64,000 bases of DNA from Synergistes jonesii. GTDB taxonomy: Bacteria > Synergistota > Synergistia > Synergistales > Synergistaceae. Positions 18,893 through 27,211 of the stretch are shown here, piece by piece (position 1 is the first letter of the stretch; each line of letters opens with the position of its first letter). The position numbers and the translations under genes were made by a program. Where the stretch lies: contig NZ_JMKI01000005.1 in NCBI RefSeq assembly GCF_000712295.1, positions 1 through 64,000 on the forward strand, read 5' to 3'. Under the pieces are notes generated by a model. It was not told the origin of the DNA and ran no database searches. It saw only the letters and a program-made list of their open reading frames with translations.

Positions 18893-20059
18893 ATGGAAGA
18901 CAGGGTATTCGAGCGGCGCTTTTCGGAACATCCGGCCTTCTGGGCCGCCTGCGTAACGGCGGTGACGCTCATCTACGTCTATATATTCGGCAAGCTGAAC
19001 GAGGCGCGCCCGCAGCGCGACGCCGGCGCGATATGGCTTCTCCTGTGCTTTTCGATGACGGGGCTCTCGTACGTCGCGCGGCGCACCGAAACGATTCGCG
19101 GCACGCTGCTGCGCCGCTGGATGGACAGGGCCGGCAGCGTCTGGCTGCTTTTCGCGATCTTCTCCTTTTCCGCGCTGATATCGTTTGAAGCGGCGGGGAA
19201 AATTTTCTCCGTCAGGCTTCCCGCGGGGGCAGAGGTCGCGGCGGCCTTCCTCTTAGCGTTAGCCGCCATAGCCGCCGGCATGAGGGAGGCCCAGATCATC
19301 GAAACGACGCGCATAACGATCGAAACGGAAAAGCTGCCGCCGGAGCTCCCGCGCCTGCGCATCGTACAGCTCACAGACCTGCATCTCGGCCCCTACAGCG
19401 GAGTGAAGCTGCTCGCGCGCGTGCTGCGCCGCGTCCGCGAGGAGGAGCCCGACATGGTCGTCGCCACCGGCGACGTCGCGGACGGCCCGCTCGAGGGACG
19501 TCGCCGGGAGATAGCGATGTTCCGCAGGCTGAAATTGAAATACGGTTTTTTCGCCGTCATGGGGAACCACGACTTCTACGACGACGAGGAGGAGGCGAGG
19601 GCGTTCATGCGGCGCGCGGGCATGAGGCTGCTCGACGCCGAGGCGGAATATGCCGGAGGGATCGTCGTCGAGGGCGTCAGCGACAGGGATCACCTGCTCA
19701 AGGAAAAATGGAATCTCTCGCGCTCCGAAACTCTGATAGTGAACACGAAGAGCCGAAACCCCGATAAATTCATCCTGCTGCTGCGCCACAGGCCCGTCGT
19801 CGAGATAGGGACGCAGGGCATGTTCGACCTGCAGCTCTCGGGGCACACCCACGGCGGGCAGCTGCTGCCGTACCCGTCGTCGCGGCTCTTCCTGCGCGGG
19901 CATTCGCGCGGCGTGAAAAAGCTGAAAAACGGCAGCATGCTTTACGTCAGCAACGGCGTCGGCTACGTCGGGCCTCCGCTGCGCTTCTTCGCGCCGCCGG
20001 AGATCGTCGTCATAGATCTGGTGAGAAAAAATGGCTCGCCCGCTGAGGAACGGCGCTGA
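18893..20059 (+). CDS. Membrane-anchored metallophosphoesterase (YkuE/YaeI-like)
   Basis: A 388-residue protein. Four N-terminal membrane segments (about 15-35, 45-62, 80-98, 107-125) are followed by a calcineurin-like phosphoesterase domain. That domain carries the full metal-ligand set: DLHLG (Asp162), GDVADG, GNHDFYDD, a His in LLRHRP, and GHTHGG. Related proteins (YaeI, YkuE) are phosphodiesterases linked to lipid or cell-envelope substrates, but the substrate here cannot be told from sequence. The start at 18893 follows the cls stop directly (TGA-G-ATG). The 3' end overlaps the next gene by 29 bases. Confidence 0.9.
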   Translation: MEDRVFERRFSEHPAFWAACVTAVTLIYVYIFGKLNEARPQRDAGAIWLLLCFSMTGLSYVARRTETIRGTLLRRWMDRAGSVWLLFAIFSFSALISFEAAGKIFSVRLPAGAEVAAAFLLALAAIAAGMREAQIIETTRITIETEKLPPELPRLRIVQLTDLHLGPYSGVKLLARVLRRVREEEPDMVVATGDVADGPLEGRRREIAMFRRLKLKYGFFAVMGNHDFYDDEEEARAFMRRAGMRLLDAEAEYAGGIVVEGVSDRDHLLKEKWNLSRSETLIVNTKSRNPDKFILLLRHRPVVEIGTQGMFDLQLSGHTHGGQLLPYPSSRLFLRGHSRGVKKLKNGSMLYVSNGVGYVGPPLRFFAPPEIVVIDLVRKNGSPAEERR

Positions 20060-21254
20060 AAAATTCAGCCGGCTGGAAGGCCTGCTGCCTAAGGGAGGGG
20101 ACGGAGTAAAGCGGGAGGACGATCTGCCGAAGGAGCTCGGCGTCGGCGGACTGCCGGAGGGCGAATGGGTCGCGCGCGGCGTCTACAGGATGGAGCGCGT
20201 CTTCGAATACGGCAGATATTACGGAAGAAGGCAGCTGACGTCGCCCTGCGCGAGCGGGAAGATACTGCGCTGCTGGGGCGGCGACGGCACGCCGGTCTTT
20301 CTCGACACGGAGACGACGGGGCTCTCCGGAGGTACGGGGACCTACGCCTTCCTCGTAGGCGTCGGCGTCTGCCGCGAAGATTCGCTGCACGTCGTTCAGC
20401 TCTTCCTCGCCGGGCCGGCGTGGGAAAAAAATTGGCTTTCCGCGCTCGAAGCGGAGCTGCCGGAGAGCTGCGGGCTCGTCACCTACAACGGGCGAGCCTT
20501 CGACCTTCCGCTGCTGCGCACGCGCTACACGCTCGCGCGCGCCGTGCCGTCGTGGGACGGCGCGCCGCATATGGACCTGCTGGCGCTCGCGCGGCACTTT
20601 TATAAAAACAGGCTCGAATCCTGTTCGCTTTCGTCGATAGAAAAAAATATCCTGGGGCTCGCGCGCAGCGGCGAGGACGTGCCGGGGCGCGAGATACCGT
20701 GGATGTACGCGCAGTTCCTCCGCAGCCGGGACGCGCGCCCGCTGCGCGGCGTCTTCTATCACAACACGCTCGACATAGTCTCGCTCGCCGCGCTGCAGCT
20801 GCACATCGCGGAGCTCGCGCAGGGAAAATGCGCCTGCGCCGAAGATATGGTGCTCGCGGGCGACCTTTGGCAGGCGAAGGGCTTTTATGAAAACGCGCGC
20901 GCTTTTTGGCGCGCCGCGCTGAGCTTCAAAAAGGAGGGCGGCTGCGCGCTGCGGCGCCTGGCCGAAGCCGAAAAAGCGGCGGGAAACTTCCGCGCTGCTC
21001 ACGAATATTATGAAGAATCCCTCGCGGGCGAGCGCCGCCCGGTAGCATCGCTCGAAGCGCTGGCCAAGATAGAGGAGCACAAATTCCGCGACTGCGCAGC
21101 GGCTCTCGCGCACGCGACGGAGGCGCTGCGCTGGCTCGACAGCCACAGGATATTCAGGGACGCGCGCTGGGAAGAGGAGAGAAGAAATTTACTGCACAGG
21201 ATAGAGAGGCTCAAAAGAAAGCTGCGCGCCCGGCCGGAAACGGACGGCGAATAA
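20031..21254 (+). CDS. YprB-type ribonuclease H-like (DEDD exonuclease) protein with TPR-like tail
   Basis: A 407-residue protein. The exonuclease-like core (about 90-270) has FLDTETTGLSGGTGTYAF, VTYNGRAFDLPLL, and YHNTLDIVSLAAL, which fit the DEDD pattern of the YprB ribonuclease-H-like family. The C-terminal third is helical and Ala-rich with repeat-like AEKAAGNFRAAHEYYEESLAGE segments, resembling tetratricopeptide repeats. Family members are presumed nucleases with unknown substrate. It overlaps the phosphoesterase gene and ends the operon. Confidence is high for the family and low for any precise role. Confidence 0.85.
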   Translation: MARPLRNGAEKFSRLEGLLPKGGDGVKREDDLPKELGVGGLPEGEWVARGVYRMERVFEYGRYYGRRQLTSPCASGKILRCWGGDGTPVFLDTETTGLSGGTGTYAFLVGVGVCREDSLHVVQLFLAGPAWEKNWLSALEAELPESCGLVTYNGRAFDLPLLRTRYTLARAVPSWDGAPHMDLLALARHFYKNRLESCSLSSIEKNILGLARSGEDVPGREIPWMYAQFLRSRDARPLRGVFYHNTLDIVSLAALQLHIAELAQGKCACAEDMVLAGDLWQAKGFYENARAFWRAALSFKKEGGCALRRLAEAEKAAGNFRAAHEYYEESLAGERRPVASLEALAKIEEHKFRDCAAALAHATEALRWLDSHRIFRDARWEEERRNLLHRIERLKRKLRARPETDGE

Positions 21255-21358
21255 AGGCAGCCTCCACTGTTACCCCGCAGTTTTGGAGTTGTAAACCGCC
21301 TTATGCGCTCGATTATCTCTGCTGAAAGGGTCCATAAATTCAGGAGAAAATCGGAATA

Positions 21359-21481
21359 ATGAAGCCGAAGACTACAGAAGAACCGCAGGATAGATTGTTT
21401 CAAAGCAGACTGGAAAATACGATAAATATGAATCACGAGCTCATAAAATTGGCCGAAAAAATTAACTGGGTAGGCGCTTGA
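21359..21481 (+). pseudogene. N-terminal fragment of an IS5-superfamily transposase
   Basis: A 40-residue frame with segments DRLFQSRLENTIN and HELIKLAEKINW, which resemble the start of large DDE transposases of the IS5 superfamily. A GGAGA ribosome site lies upstream. The frame stops just after the INW motif, where the full protein would continue for more than 300 residues. The rest of the element is missing. Confidence 0.6.
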
Positions 21482-21499
21482 GAGCAAACTTTGGAAGGT

Positions 21500-21802
21500 C
21501 TACATCGCAAATATGGGGTGCCCCGGCAGCGTGAGGATGGACCTTGATATGGCTTGCTCGATCATGAGCCATTCGTAATCCGGCTCGTTGATCAGTTTTT
21601 CAAGGAGGTTCTCCCATACACCCCTTCGACGCCAGCGGATAAAGCGCTGATGTACCGTCCCCCATTTCCCATAATCCTGTGGGAGGTCTCTCCATCGCGT
21701 ACCTGTACACAACGCCCGGAACACCGCGTCATGATAAGAAGTATAAATTTCTTGTTCCTCCACCTGGCGCTCCACATATTGCCATATATCCCGTGCAGGC
21801 AC
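21500..21802 (-). pseudogene. Remnant of a second IS5-family (IS427-like) transposase
   Basis: A 100-residue minus-strand frame. Its core (TGTRWRDLPQDYGKWGTVHQ, RFIRWRRRGVWENLLEKL, DYEWLMI) is the conserved DUF4096-type N-terminal part of IS427-group transposases. After EWLMI, where the catalytic Asp region should begin, similarity ends and the frame closes. The N-terminal side is also altered. It lies back to back with the other fragment, so this is a graveyard of two elements in opposite orientation. Confidence 0.75.
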
Positions 21803-21854
21803 AATCCAGCAGGGTTAAGCCACAAAGCAAAGAATATACGCTGCCGCGCCGCGG

Positions 21855-22580
21855 TTATTTTATTTTGAATGCAAAAGGTATTCTTACGCGGATCTTTCCG
21901 TCGTGCGCGAAGCGCCAGCCCTTTACCGCGCGCAGCGCGGCCATGTCGAGGCGCTCGAAGCCGCTGCCCTTCTCCACCTCGGCGGCGGTCACGGCGCCGT
22001 CTGCGAGCGACGCTATTATCGTCACTGTGCCTTCCTCGCGGCGTTTGCGCGAGAAGGCGGGATAGTCTGGAATGACCTTATGAATCACTGTCAGCGCGCT
22101 GACGTCTGCTACGCCGCCTGAGCCGTAGCCCGTGCCGCCACCGAAGCCGCCGCTTCCCGCGCCGCCGGCCCCCGCTGCGGAGCTTTCGGCGGCGCCGCTC
22201 TCCTGCGCACCGGAATATCCTTCGGTCGTCGGCGCGCTTTCTTCTACGCTTTCGGCCGGCTTATCCGATATTTCCTTTATTTCTTTGACGGGCGCGGCCT
22301 TGACGCTTTTTTTCAGCGCTTCGGCCCGCGGCTGCTTTTTTATCTCGGCTTTTTTAGGTTGCGGCGCGGCTTTAGCGTTCGTTTCGGCTTTAGGCGCGCC
22401 TCCGCTTTTCCGCAGCGGCGGTTCGGGGGCGAAGACGAGCCTGACGTTCATCACCGGTTCGGGCCTTTTTTCTTCTTTTTTCTGCGCGCCGTTCAGCGCA
22501 AAAATCAGCGCTCCGTGTATCGCGAACGAGATCAAAAGCGCCGCGCACCATCTCTTTTTTTCGTCGGAAAGGGCGCTCAT
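21855..22580 (-). CDS. tonB: TonB family energy-transducing protein
   Basis: A 241-residue TonB. One N-terminal membrane anchor (about 12-30, with the SFAIHGALIFAL segment holding the conserved His) is followed by a Lys/Pro/Ala/Glu-rich periplasmic spacer (about 35-120) and a Gly-rich linker (about 135-160). The C-terminal TonB domain follows (about 165-241, with IPDYPAFSRKRREEGTVTI, SGFERLDMAALRAVKGWRF). It carries proton-motive energy from ExbB/ExbD to outer-membrane receptors. It is the last gene of the cobalamin-riboswitch operon and overlaps exbD by four bases. No TonB-dependent receptor is encoded beside it. Confidence 0.92.
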   Translation of the reverse strand: MSALSDEKKRWCAALLISFAIHGALIFALNGAQKKEEKRPEPVMNVRLVFAPEPPLRKSGGAPKAETNAKAAPQPKKAEIKKQPRAEALKKSVKAAPVKEIKEISDKPAESVEESAPTTEGYSGAQESGAAESSAAGAGGAGSGGFGGGTGYGSGGVADVSALTVIHKVIPDYPAFSRKRREEGTVTIIASLADGAVTAAEVEKGSGFERLDMAALRAVKGWRFAHDGKIRVRIPFAFKIK

Positions 22581-22963
22581 CGCACTCTTTCTCCCGAGAG
22601 CATGAGCCCGGCGTTCGAAACGCCGCGTCCGCGCAAAATCGACAGGACCTCGGCGACGGCGCCGTATGGGACGTCCTTATCTCCCGCGACGAGCACCTCG
22701 CGCCCCTTCGATTCGGAAGCGAGGGCGCGAAGTTCCTCTTTCGTGACGAGCCTGTCCCTCCAGTATATTTTTCCCCCCCTGTCGACGGTCAGCAGCACGG
22801 CGCCCTCCATGCCGCCGGACCTTCCTTCGCCGGAGGGAAGCTGGACTTCGAGCCGGCCCTGCGCGAAGGAGGCGGTGAGTACGAAGAATATTATCAGCAT
22901 AAAGAGGACGTCTATCAGCGGAGTGATGTCTATCTCCGCCGGACGCCTATTTCTGCGCGCCAT
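22577..22963 (-). CDS. exbD: ExbD/TolR family proton-channel subunit
   Basis: A 128-residue protein beginning with RRNRRPAEIDITPLIDVLF, which holds the single membrane helix and the proton-carrying Asp typical of ExbD/TolR. The periplasmic domain (about 45-128) is of normal size. It overlaps exbB by 17 bases and tonB by four, so translation is coupled. Its position next to tonB favours ExbD over TolR. Confidence 0.93.
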   Translation of the reverse strand: MARRNRRPAEIDITPLIDVLFMLIIFFVLTASFAQGRLEVQLPSGEGRSGGMEGAVLLTVDRGGKIYWRDRLVTKEELRALASESKGREVLVAGDKDVPYGAVAEVLSILRGRGVSNAGLMLSGERVR

Positions 22964-23576
22964 CTTTTCCGCCGCCCGAGGCTATGTGTTCCCGCACTAT
23001 GAAGTCTGCGCTTCTTTTGAGCGTCTCCTCTTCACTGTCGATTTTGGCGTTCAGGAAGCCGTAGACCATTATCGTCGGAATCGCCACGGCGAGGCCGGCG
23101 ACGGTGGTAAAGAGCGCCTTCCAGATACCTCCCGTCACCATCGCGGCGTTCACCTGTCCCCCGAAGTGAAGGGAGCGGAACATCGCGACCATGCCCAAAA
23201 CCGTCCCCAGAAGCCCGAGCAGCGGCGCTATCTTGCCTATCATCTCGAGCACGAAGAGGTTTTTCTCCCAGCGGTAGATCTCGCGGCGCACCTGCTGTTC
23301 CATCAGCAGCTTCATGTCCTCGGCGCCGATCCCCCAGTGTGCGAGCGCCGCCACGAAGAGGCGGTTCGCGGAGCCGTCGTTCGCCTTAGCGACGCGCCAC
23401 GCTCCTTCGGCGTCGCCGCAGGAGATGGCTTTGCCGAAGTCGCCCTCAAGCTTCTCTACGTCGACGGACGCCTTATGAAAGAAGATCAGCCTTTCGGCCG
23501 CCGCGGCGAGCGCGGCGAGGGAGAGCGCCGCTATGATCCACATTATGCTTCCGCCCTGATCCATGTACTCAAGCAT
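22947..23576 (-). CDS. exbB: MotA/TolQ/ExbB family proton-channel protein
   Basis: A 209-residue membrane protein. An N-terminal helix (about 10-28) is followed by a cytoplasmic region and the paired helices of the family, with MIGKIAPLLGLLGTVLGMV and ALFTTVAGLAVAIPTIM. It forms the proton channel with ExbD. It starts eight bases inside the end of the upstream CbiR-like gene. Context (exbD and tonB behind it) supports ExbB. Confidence 0.93.
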   Translation of the reverse strand: MLEYMDQGGSIMWIIAALSLAALAAAAERLIFFHKASVDVEKLEGDFGKAISCGDAEGAWRVAKANDGSANRLFVAALAHWGIGAEDMKLLMEQQVRREIYRWEKNLFVLEMIGKIAPLLGLLGTVLGMVAMFRSLHFGGQVNAAMVTGGIWKALFTTVAGLAVAIPTIMVYGFLNAKIDSEEETLKRSADFIVREHIASGGGKDGAQK

Positions 23577-24363
23577 TTTTATTCCCCCGTAATTTTTTTA
23601 TCGCATCGAGCGATTTTCCGTAATCGTCCTCGAATACCTCGATCGTCATGACCCTTTCGCGCTCATCCGAGGTCAGCTTTTTCATCAGCTCGCCGAAGAG
23701 CGCCGCATCAAAAAATTCCATGCTCCGATGGTCCGCGCCCTCCGGCGTCACGCCGTGGATGTGGAGTACCGGCGCGTCGCGCAGATACATCTCCGCCTGT
23801 TCGAGCACAGGATGCTTGTAACGCACCAGATGGCCGACGTCTATGCAGATCGACAGGCCGTTTTCCTTCACGACAGGGTACGCGAGGCGGATATCGTAGT
23901 CAAGGGTCTCGGCGCAGATTTTTCCGCCGTCGCGCGCGTTCGCCGCGAGGCGGGAGAGAGACTTGCCGCTCATTTCCGTCCAGCGTTCCATATCGGCGCT
24001 CGGGTATCTGCCGTATTGTTCCCCGTCAAGGTGCAGTATGTACGCGAAGGGGTCGAGCTCGTCGAAAAGCTCCATTATGCGCAGGCAGGAGTCCTCGCAC
24101 CTCACGCGCTCCGCCTCATCCGGCGAGAGGCAGATGTCGTGGGGGAAATGCACCGTGCAGCCCATGCCGAGATCGTCCTGCAGCCGCGAAAGCTCGTGGA
24201 TCTCCTCTTTCGAGGGGATGTTCGATCCGAATCTGTTGTCGAAGAGCACGAACTGCATGCTGTCGACGTCGCGCGAAAGCTCGCGCATGTTGTCGGCGAA
24301 GCTTCCGGGGACGACCCAGGAGGTGCCGCCGAGCTTCAGATTGGGGAAGCGCAGCCTCGGCAC
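23569..24363 (-). CDS. Sugar-phosphate isomerase/AP-endonuclease-2-like TIM barrel; candidate cobamide remodelling hydrolase CbiR
   Basis: A 264-residue protein with the features of the xylose-isomerase-like/AP endonuclease 2 TIM-barrel superfamily. Candidate metal-binding residues lie in CTVHFPHDI, YILHLDGEQYG, CAETLDYDI, CIDVGHLVRY, VLHIHGV and IEVFEDD. CbiR, first described in Akkermansia, belongs to this superfamily and cleaves the nucleotide loop of cobamides so the lower base can be exchanged. The gene starts with GTG at 24363, sharing one base with the btuC stop, and lies between cobamide permease and exbB genes in a riboswitch-controlled operon. The superfamily is clear; the CbiR identity is inferred mainly from context and needs a family-level search. 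Confidence 0.7.
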   Translation of the reverse strand: MPRLRFPNLKLGGTSWVVPGSFADNMRELSRDVDSMQFVLFDNRFGSNIPSKEEIHELSRLQDDLGMGCTVHFPHDICLSPDEAERVRCEDSCLRIMELFDELDPFAYILHLDGEQYGRYPSADMERWTEMSGKSLSRLAANARDGGKICAETLDYDIRLAYPVVKENGLSICIDVGHLVRYKHPVLEQAEMYLRDAPVLHIHGVTPEGADHRSMEFFDAALFGELMKKLTSDERERVMTIEVFEDDYGKSLDAIKKLRGNKNA

Positions 24364-25337
24364 TATCTTTCTCCGTTGACAAGCAGGTAGAGGAAGAAAA
24401 GCGAGCCGAGACAGGAGGTGATTATGCCGACAGGCAGCTCGGCCGGGGCCCAGAAGGTGCGCGACGCTACGTCGCAGGCGACGAGGAAGGCCCCGCCGAA
24501 GAGCGCGCAGACGACCGTCAGCTCACGATGGCCGCCGCCCGATATATGCCGGCAGATATGCGGGCACATAAGGCCGACGAAGCCGATCGGTCCGCAGAGC
24601 GCGACGCTTATCCCCACGACGAAGGAGACCGTCAGGAAGAGCAGCCGCCGCAGCGCGGCGACCGAGACGCCGCGGCTCTGCGCGAGCTCCTCGCCGCATA
24701 TGAACAGGTCGAGCTGCGGCCCTGTGAGCCAGCCGACAAGCAGTATTATCAGGAGCCCGGGCAGCGACGCCAGCGCCGGCGCGAAGCCGACGGTCTGAAG
24801 CCCTCCCATCGTCCAGCGCATCATGCGGAAGGTGTCGGTGTAGCCGCCGCTGTACTGTATTATCATGTTGACGCTGCCGAAGAGGAAGTTCAGCGCGACG
24901 CCGGCGAGCAGCAGCGACGAAAGCGAAAGCCCGCCGCGCCTTATGTTCCCGGCCGCGTAGAGCGCCATTATCGCAAGGAACGCGCCGCCGAAGGCGGCAA
25001 GGGAAATGCCCTGAATCACGCCGAAGACGGATATCGCGATCCCGAGGCGGATGTAGAGCACCGCGCCGAAGGCGGCGCCCATCGAAACGCCGAGCATGTC
25101 CGGCGAGGCCAGCGGATTCCTGAAAAGCGCCTGGAATATCAGCCCGCAGACCGCGAGAGTAGCGCCGGAGATCCAGCCGAGAGTCACGCGCGGCAGGCGC
25201 AGGTCCCATAATATCCTCGCGCTGCCGCCTTCGCCCAATATATCGGAGGGGGAGAGCATGTGCGCGCCGACGAACGGTGCGGCGATTATGATAAGCCCGG
25301 AAATTATAAAGAGAAGGACGATTTTCTTATTCATCAC
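24363..25337 (-). CDS. btuC: FecCD/BtuC-type ABC transporter permease (cobamide uptake)
   Basis: A 324-residue permease with about nine to ten membrane helices. Family marks include LPRVTLGWISGATLAVCGLIFQALFRNPLASPDMLG near the N-terminus and CGPIGFVGLMCPHICRHISG in the last third. Such permeases move vitamin B12, haem or iron-siderophores across the inner membrane. The cobalamin riboswitch upstream favours B12. It overlaps the ATPase gene by four bases. Confidence 0.88.
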   Translation of the reverse strand: MMNKKIVLLFIISGLIIIAAPFVGAHMLSPSDILGEGGSARILWDLRLPRVTLGWISGATLAVCGLIFQALFRNPLASPDMLGVSMGAAFGAVLYIRLGIAISVFGVIQGISLAAFGGAFLAIMALYAAGNIRRGGLSLSSLLLAGVALNFLFGSVNMIIQYSGGYTDTFRMMRWTMGGLQTVGFAPALASLPGLLIILLVGWLTGPQLDLFICGEELAQSRGVSVAALRRLLFLTVSFVVGISVALCGPIGFVGLMCPHICRHISGGGHRELTVVCALFGGAFLVACDVASRTFWAPAELPVGIITSCLGSLFFLYLLVNGER

Positions 25338-26119
25338 GATACGAACCCCGCCGGCGCGGCGTACGGACGTCTCTGTCCGCCGACGCTGAAAAATTTGAAC
25401 TCCGTCTCGAATATCTCAGAAAGAGCCGATGTGGAAAGCAGCTCGTCGGTCTCGCCGTGCCACACAGCTTTCCCCTCCTTGATCGCGAGGATCTCCCCGC
25501 TGGCGTGCAGCGCGTGGTTTATGTCGTGCGTCACCATCAACACCATCATCCCCTCGGCGTTTATCCGTTCGATGAGGGCCATCATCTCGACCTGCTGGCG
25601 ATAGTCGAGAAAGCTCGTCGGCTCGTCGAGGAACAAGATGTCCGTACCCTGGGCGAGCGCCGCGGCGAGCAGCGCGCGCTGCCGCTCACCTCCGGAAAGA
25701 GTCAGAAGGCTGCGTTCGGCCAGCTCTTCGACGCCGGCGCGGGCAAGGGCTCCGGCGACGATTTTCCGATCCGCCTCCGATTCGCCGGCAAGCACTGGAC
25801 GCCACGGATAGCGCGACATCGCGGCGAAGCGGCGCACAGTGAAGGGCATCCTGCCTGCGCCGTTCTGGTGCAGCCACGCGACGCGCTTCGCGCGCTCGCG
25901 TTCGTTCATATCCCTGACGCTCCTGCCGTCGATCCGCACCTCTCCGTTGTACGGCAGCAGCCCGCCGGCGCATTTGAGCAGCGTGCTCTTGCCCGCGCCG
26001 TTCGGACCGATCACCGTAAGGAAGCCGCCTCGCTTCACGCTGAAGGAGACATGCGAAAGAATCTCCTTTCCTCCCGCCGAATACGACAGATCCCGAACCT
26101 CTAAAATCCCTATCACCAT
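25334..26119 (-). CDS. btuD: ABC transporter ATP-binding protein (BtuD/FecE type)
   Basis: A 261-residue ATPase. Walker A GPNGAGKST, Q-loop region WLHQNGAGRMPF, signature LSGGERQRALLA, Walker B ILFLDEPTSFLD, and switch His in VTHDINHAL are all present. The start at 26119 follows CCGGAGGTG; an upstream ATG in frame would lie inside btuF and is rejected. It starts seven bases before the end of btuF. It powers the BtuC-type permease. Confidence 0.92.
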   Translation of the reverse strand: MVIGILEVRDLSYSAGGKEILSHVSFSVKRGGFLTVIGPNGAGKSTLLKCAGGLLPYNGEVRIDGRSVRDMNERERAKRVAWLHQNGAGRMPFTVRRFAAMSRYPWRPVLAGESEADRKIVAGALARAGVEELAERSLLTLSGGERQRALLAAALAQGTDILFLDEPTSFLDYRQQVEMMALIERINAEGMMVLMVTHDINHALHASGEILAIKEGKAVWHGETDELLSTSALSEIFETEFKFFSVGGQRRPYAAPAGFVS

Positions 26120-27021
26120 TTCACCTCCGGATGTATCGCCTTGGCGAACGCTTCTAAAATGACCGGCAGGCGCGGCCCGGGTCTCAGATAGACCGTGCCG
26201 TCGAGGACCGTCACGCGCCTGTTCCTCACCGCGCGTACCGCCGCGCCGGATAGCCACTGTCCGACAAGGTAGCGCTGGCTGAAGACTTCGTCAAGGTCTA
26301 TGCGCTCCATAGAATGATAAAAGCTGCGCTCTCCTACGAGGTCGATGATTATCTCCGGGTCGACCGCTATGAGCCCCTCCTGCGATATTTTCGGGTACGC
26401 CGCGCCGCTCTTTTCGCGCAGAAGCGCGTTCTTACCTCCCGCGCGTTCGATGATCTCGTTATAAAAAGTCCTGGCGCCGGCCGCGTAGAAGATAGAGATA
26501 TTCTTCTCGGAAAGTTCGCGCGAGACGCAGAGCAGGACCGTCGGAGCGGGAAGGCCGCGCACTTTTTCCTCTATTGCTTTTATCCCGCGCTTCATGCGCG
26601 CCGTTATCTCGGACGCTTTTCTTTCGGCGCCGCACATCTTTCCGAGCTTCGAAAGGGCTTCGTAGATATCCTCTATGCTTTCCTGTTTGACTATCACATA
26701 GGGAATCTTCAGCCTCTCCAAGTCGCTGCAGAACTGCCTGTGCATGTCCTGGAGGACCAGAAGGTCGGTCTCTTGCAGCAGCAGCGCTTCGAAATTCACT
26801 TCGGAATAGCCGCCTATCTTCGGCTTTTTCAGCGCTTCCGGCGGATAATCGCAGAAGTTCGTCACCCCGGCGATATTCTCTCCCTGGCCGAGCGCGAACA
26901 ATATCTCAGTGCCGACAGGCGTGAGGGAGACGATTCTCTTTGGCTGCGCAGACGCTGCGTGCGCAGACACGAACATCATAAGAATCAGAAGAAAGAGACG
27001 CGGCAAAAATTTCAAATGCAA
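26113..27021 (-). CDS. btuF: ABC transporter substrate-binding protein (BtuF-type, cobamide)
   Basis: A 302-residue exported binding protein. The signal peptide spans about 1-25 and lacks a lipobox, so the protein is likely soluble in the periplasm. The type III binding fold shows KRIVSLTPVGTEILFALGQG, GVTNFCDYPPEALKKPKIGG and LDEVFSQRYLVGQWLSGAA. It delivers cobamide to BtuCD. It is the first gene after the riboswitch terminator, whose T-run ends about 15 bases before the ATG. Confidence 0.9.
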   Translation of the reverse strand: MHLKFLPRLFLLILMMFVSAHAASAQPKRIVSLTPVGTEILFALGQGENIAGVTNFCDYPPEALKKPKIGGYSEVNFEALLLQETDLLVLQDMHRQFCSDLERLKIPYVIVKQESIEDIYEALSKLGKMCGAERKASEITARMKRGIKAIEEKVRGLPAPTVLLCVSRELSEKNISIFYAAGARTFYNEIIERAGGKNALLREKSGAAYPKISQEGLIAVDPEIIIDLVGERSFYHSMERIDLDEVFSQRYLVGQWLSGAAVRAVRNRRVTVLDGTVYLRPGPRLPVILEAFAKAIHPEVKW

Positions 27022-27035
27022 ATCCCCTTAAGCGC

Positions 27036-27062
27036 AAAAAAAAAGAAGCCCCGCGGCTCCTT
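27036..27062 (-). terminator. Riboswitch expression-platform terminator
   Basis: On the minus strand AAGGAGCC pairs with GGCTTCTT across a GCGG loop, followed by a run of Ts. It lies between the cobalamin aptamer and btuF. Because it carries GGAG on its 5' arm and ends just before the ATG, folding would also hide a possible ribosome site. Confidence 0.8.
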
Positions 27063-27064
27063 TT

Positions 27065-27205
27065 CAATAGATGGATGAGAAACGCCCGCGCATAACATCC
27101 CTTCCCGCGCGCAGGTCTCCTGACTTCCTTCCGGTCACAGTGGCGGGGCCGCTGCGGCATTTCACCGCATTCCCCCGCGCGCAGGCGCAGTATTCAATTC
27201 AACTA
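27065..27205 (-). ncRNA. Cobalamin riboswitch (AdoCbl-type aptamer)
   Basis: The minus strand carries the B12 box AGTCAGGAGACCTGC (plus 27111-27125) and, before it, the conserved GCCACTGTGACCGG block (plus 27131-27144). The flanking helix arms (GCGGTGAAATGCCGC and GCGCGCGGG repeats) fit the aptamer. It is followed by a terminator and btuF, so corrinoid binding should switch the whole seven-gene operon off. Confidence 0.93.
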
Positions 27206-27211
27206 GACGAA

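Larger units (their letters stand above)
21255..21854. mobile_element. Degenerate insertion-sequence region
   Basis: Sixty to one hundred bases on each side of the two transposase fragments hold no other gene. No clear terminal inverted repeats or target duplications were found by eye. The region separates the rightward HD-GYP/cls operon from the leftward tonB end of the cobamide operon, so it sits between two convergent units. Confidence 0.6.
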
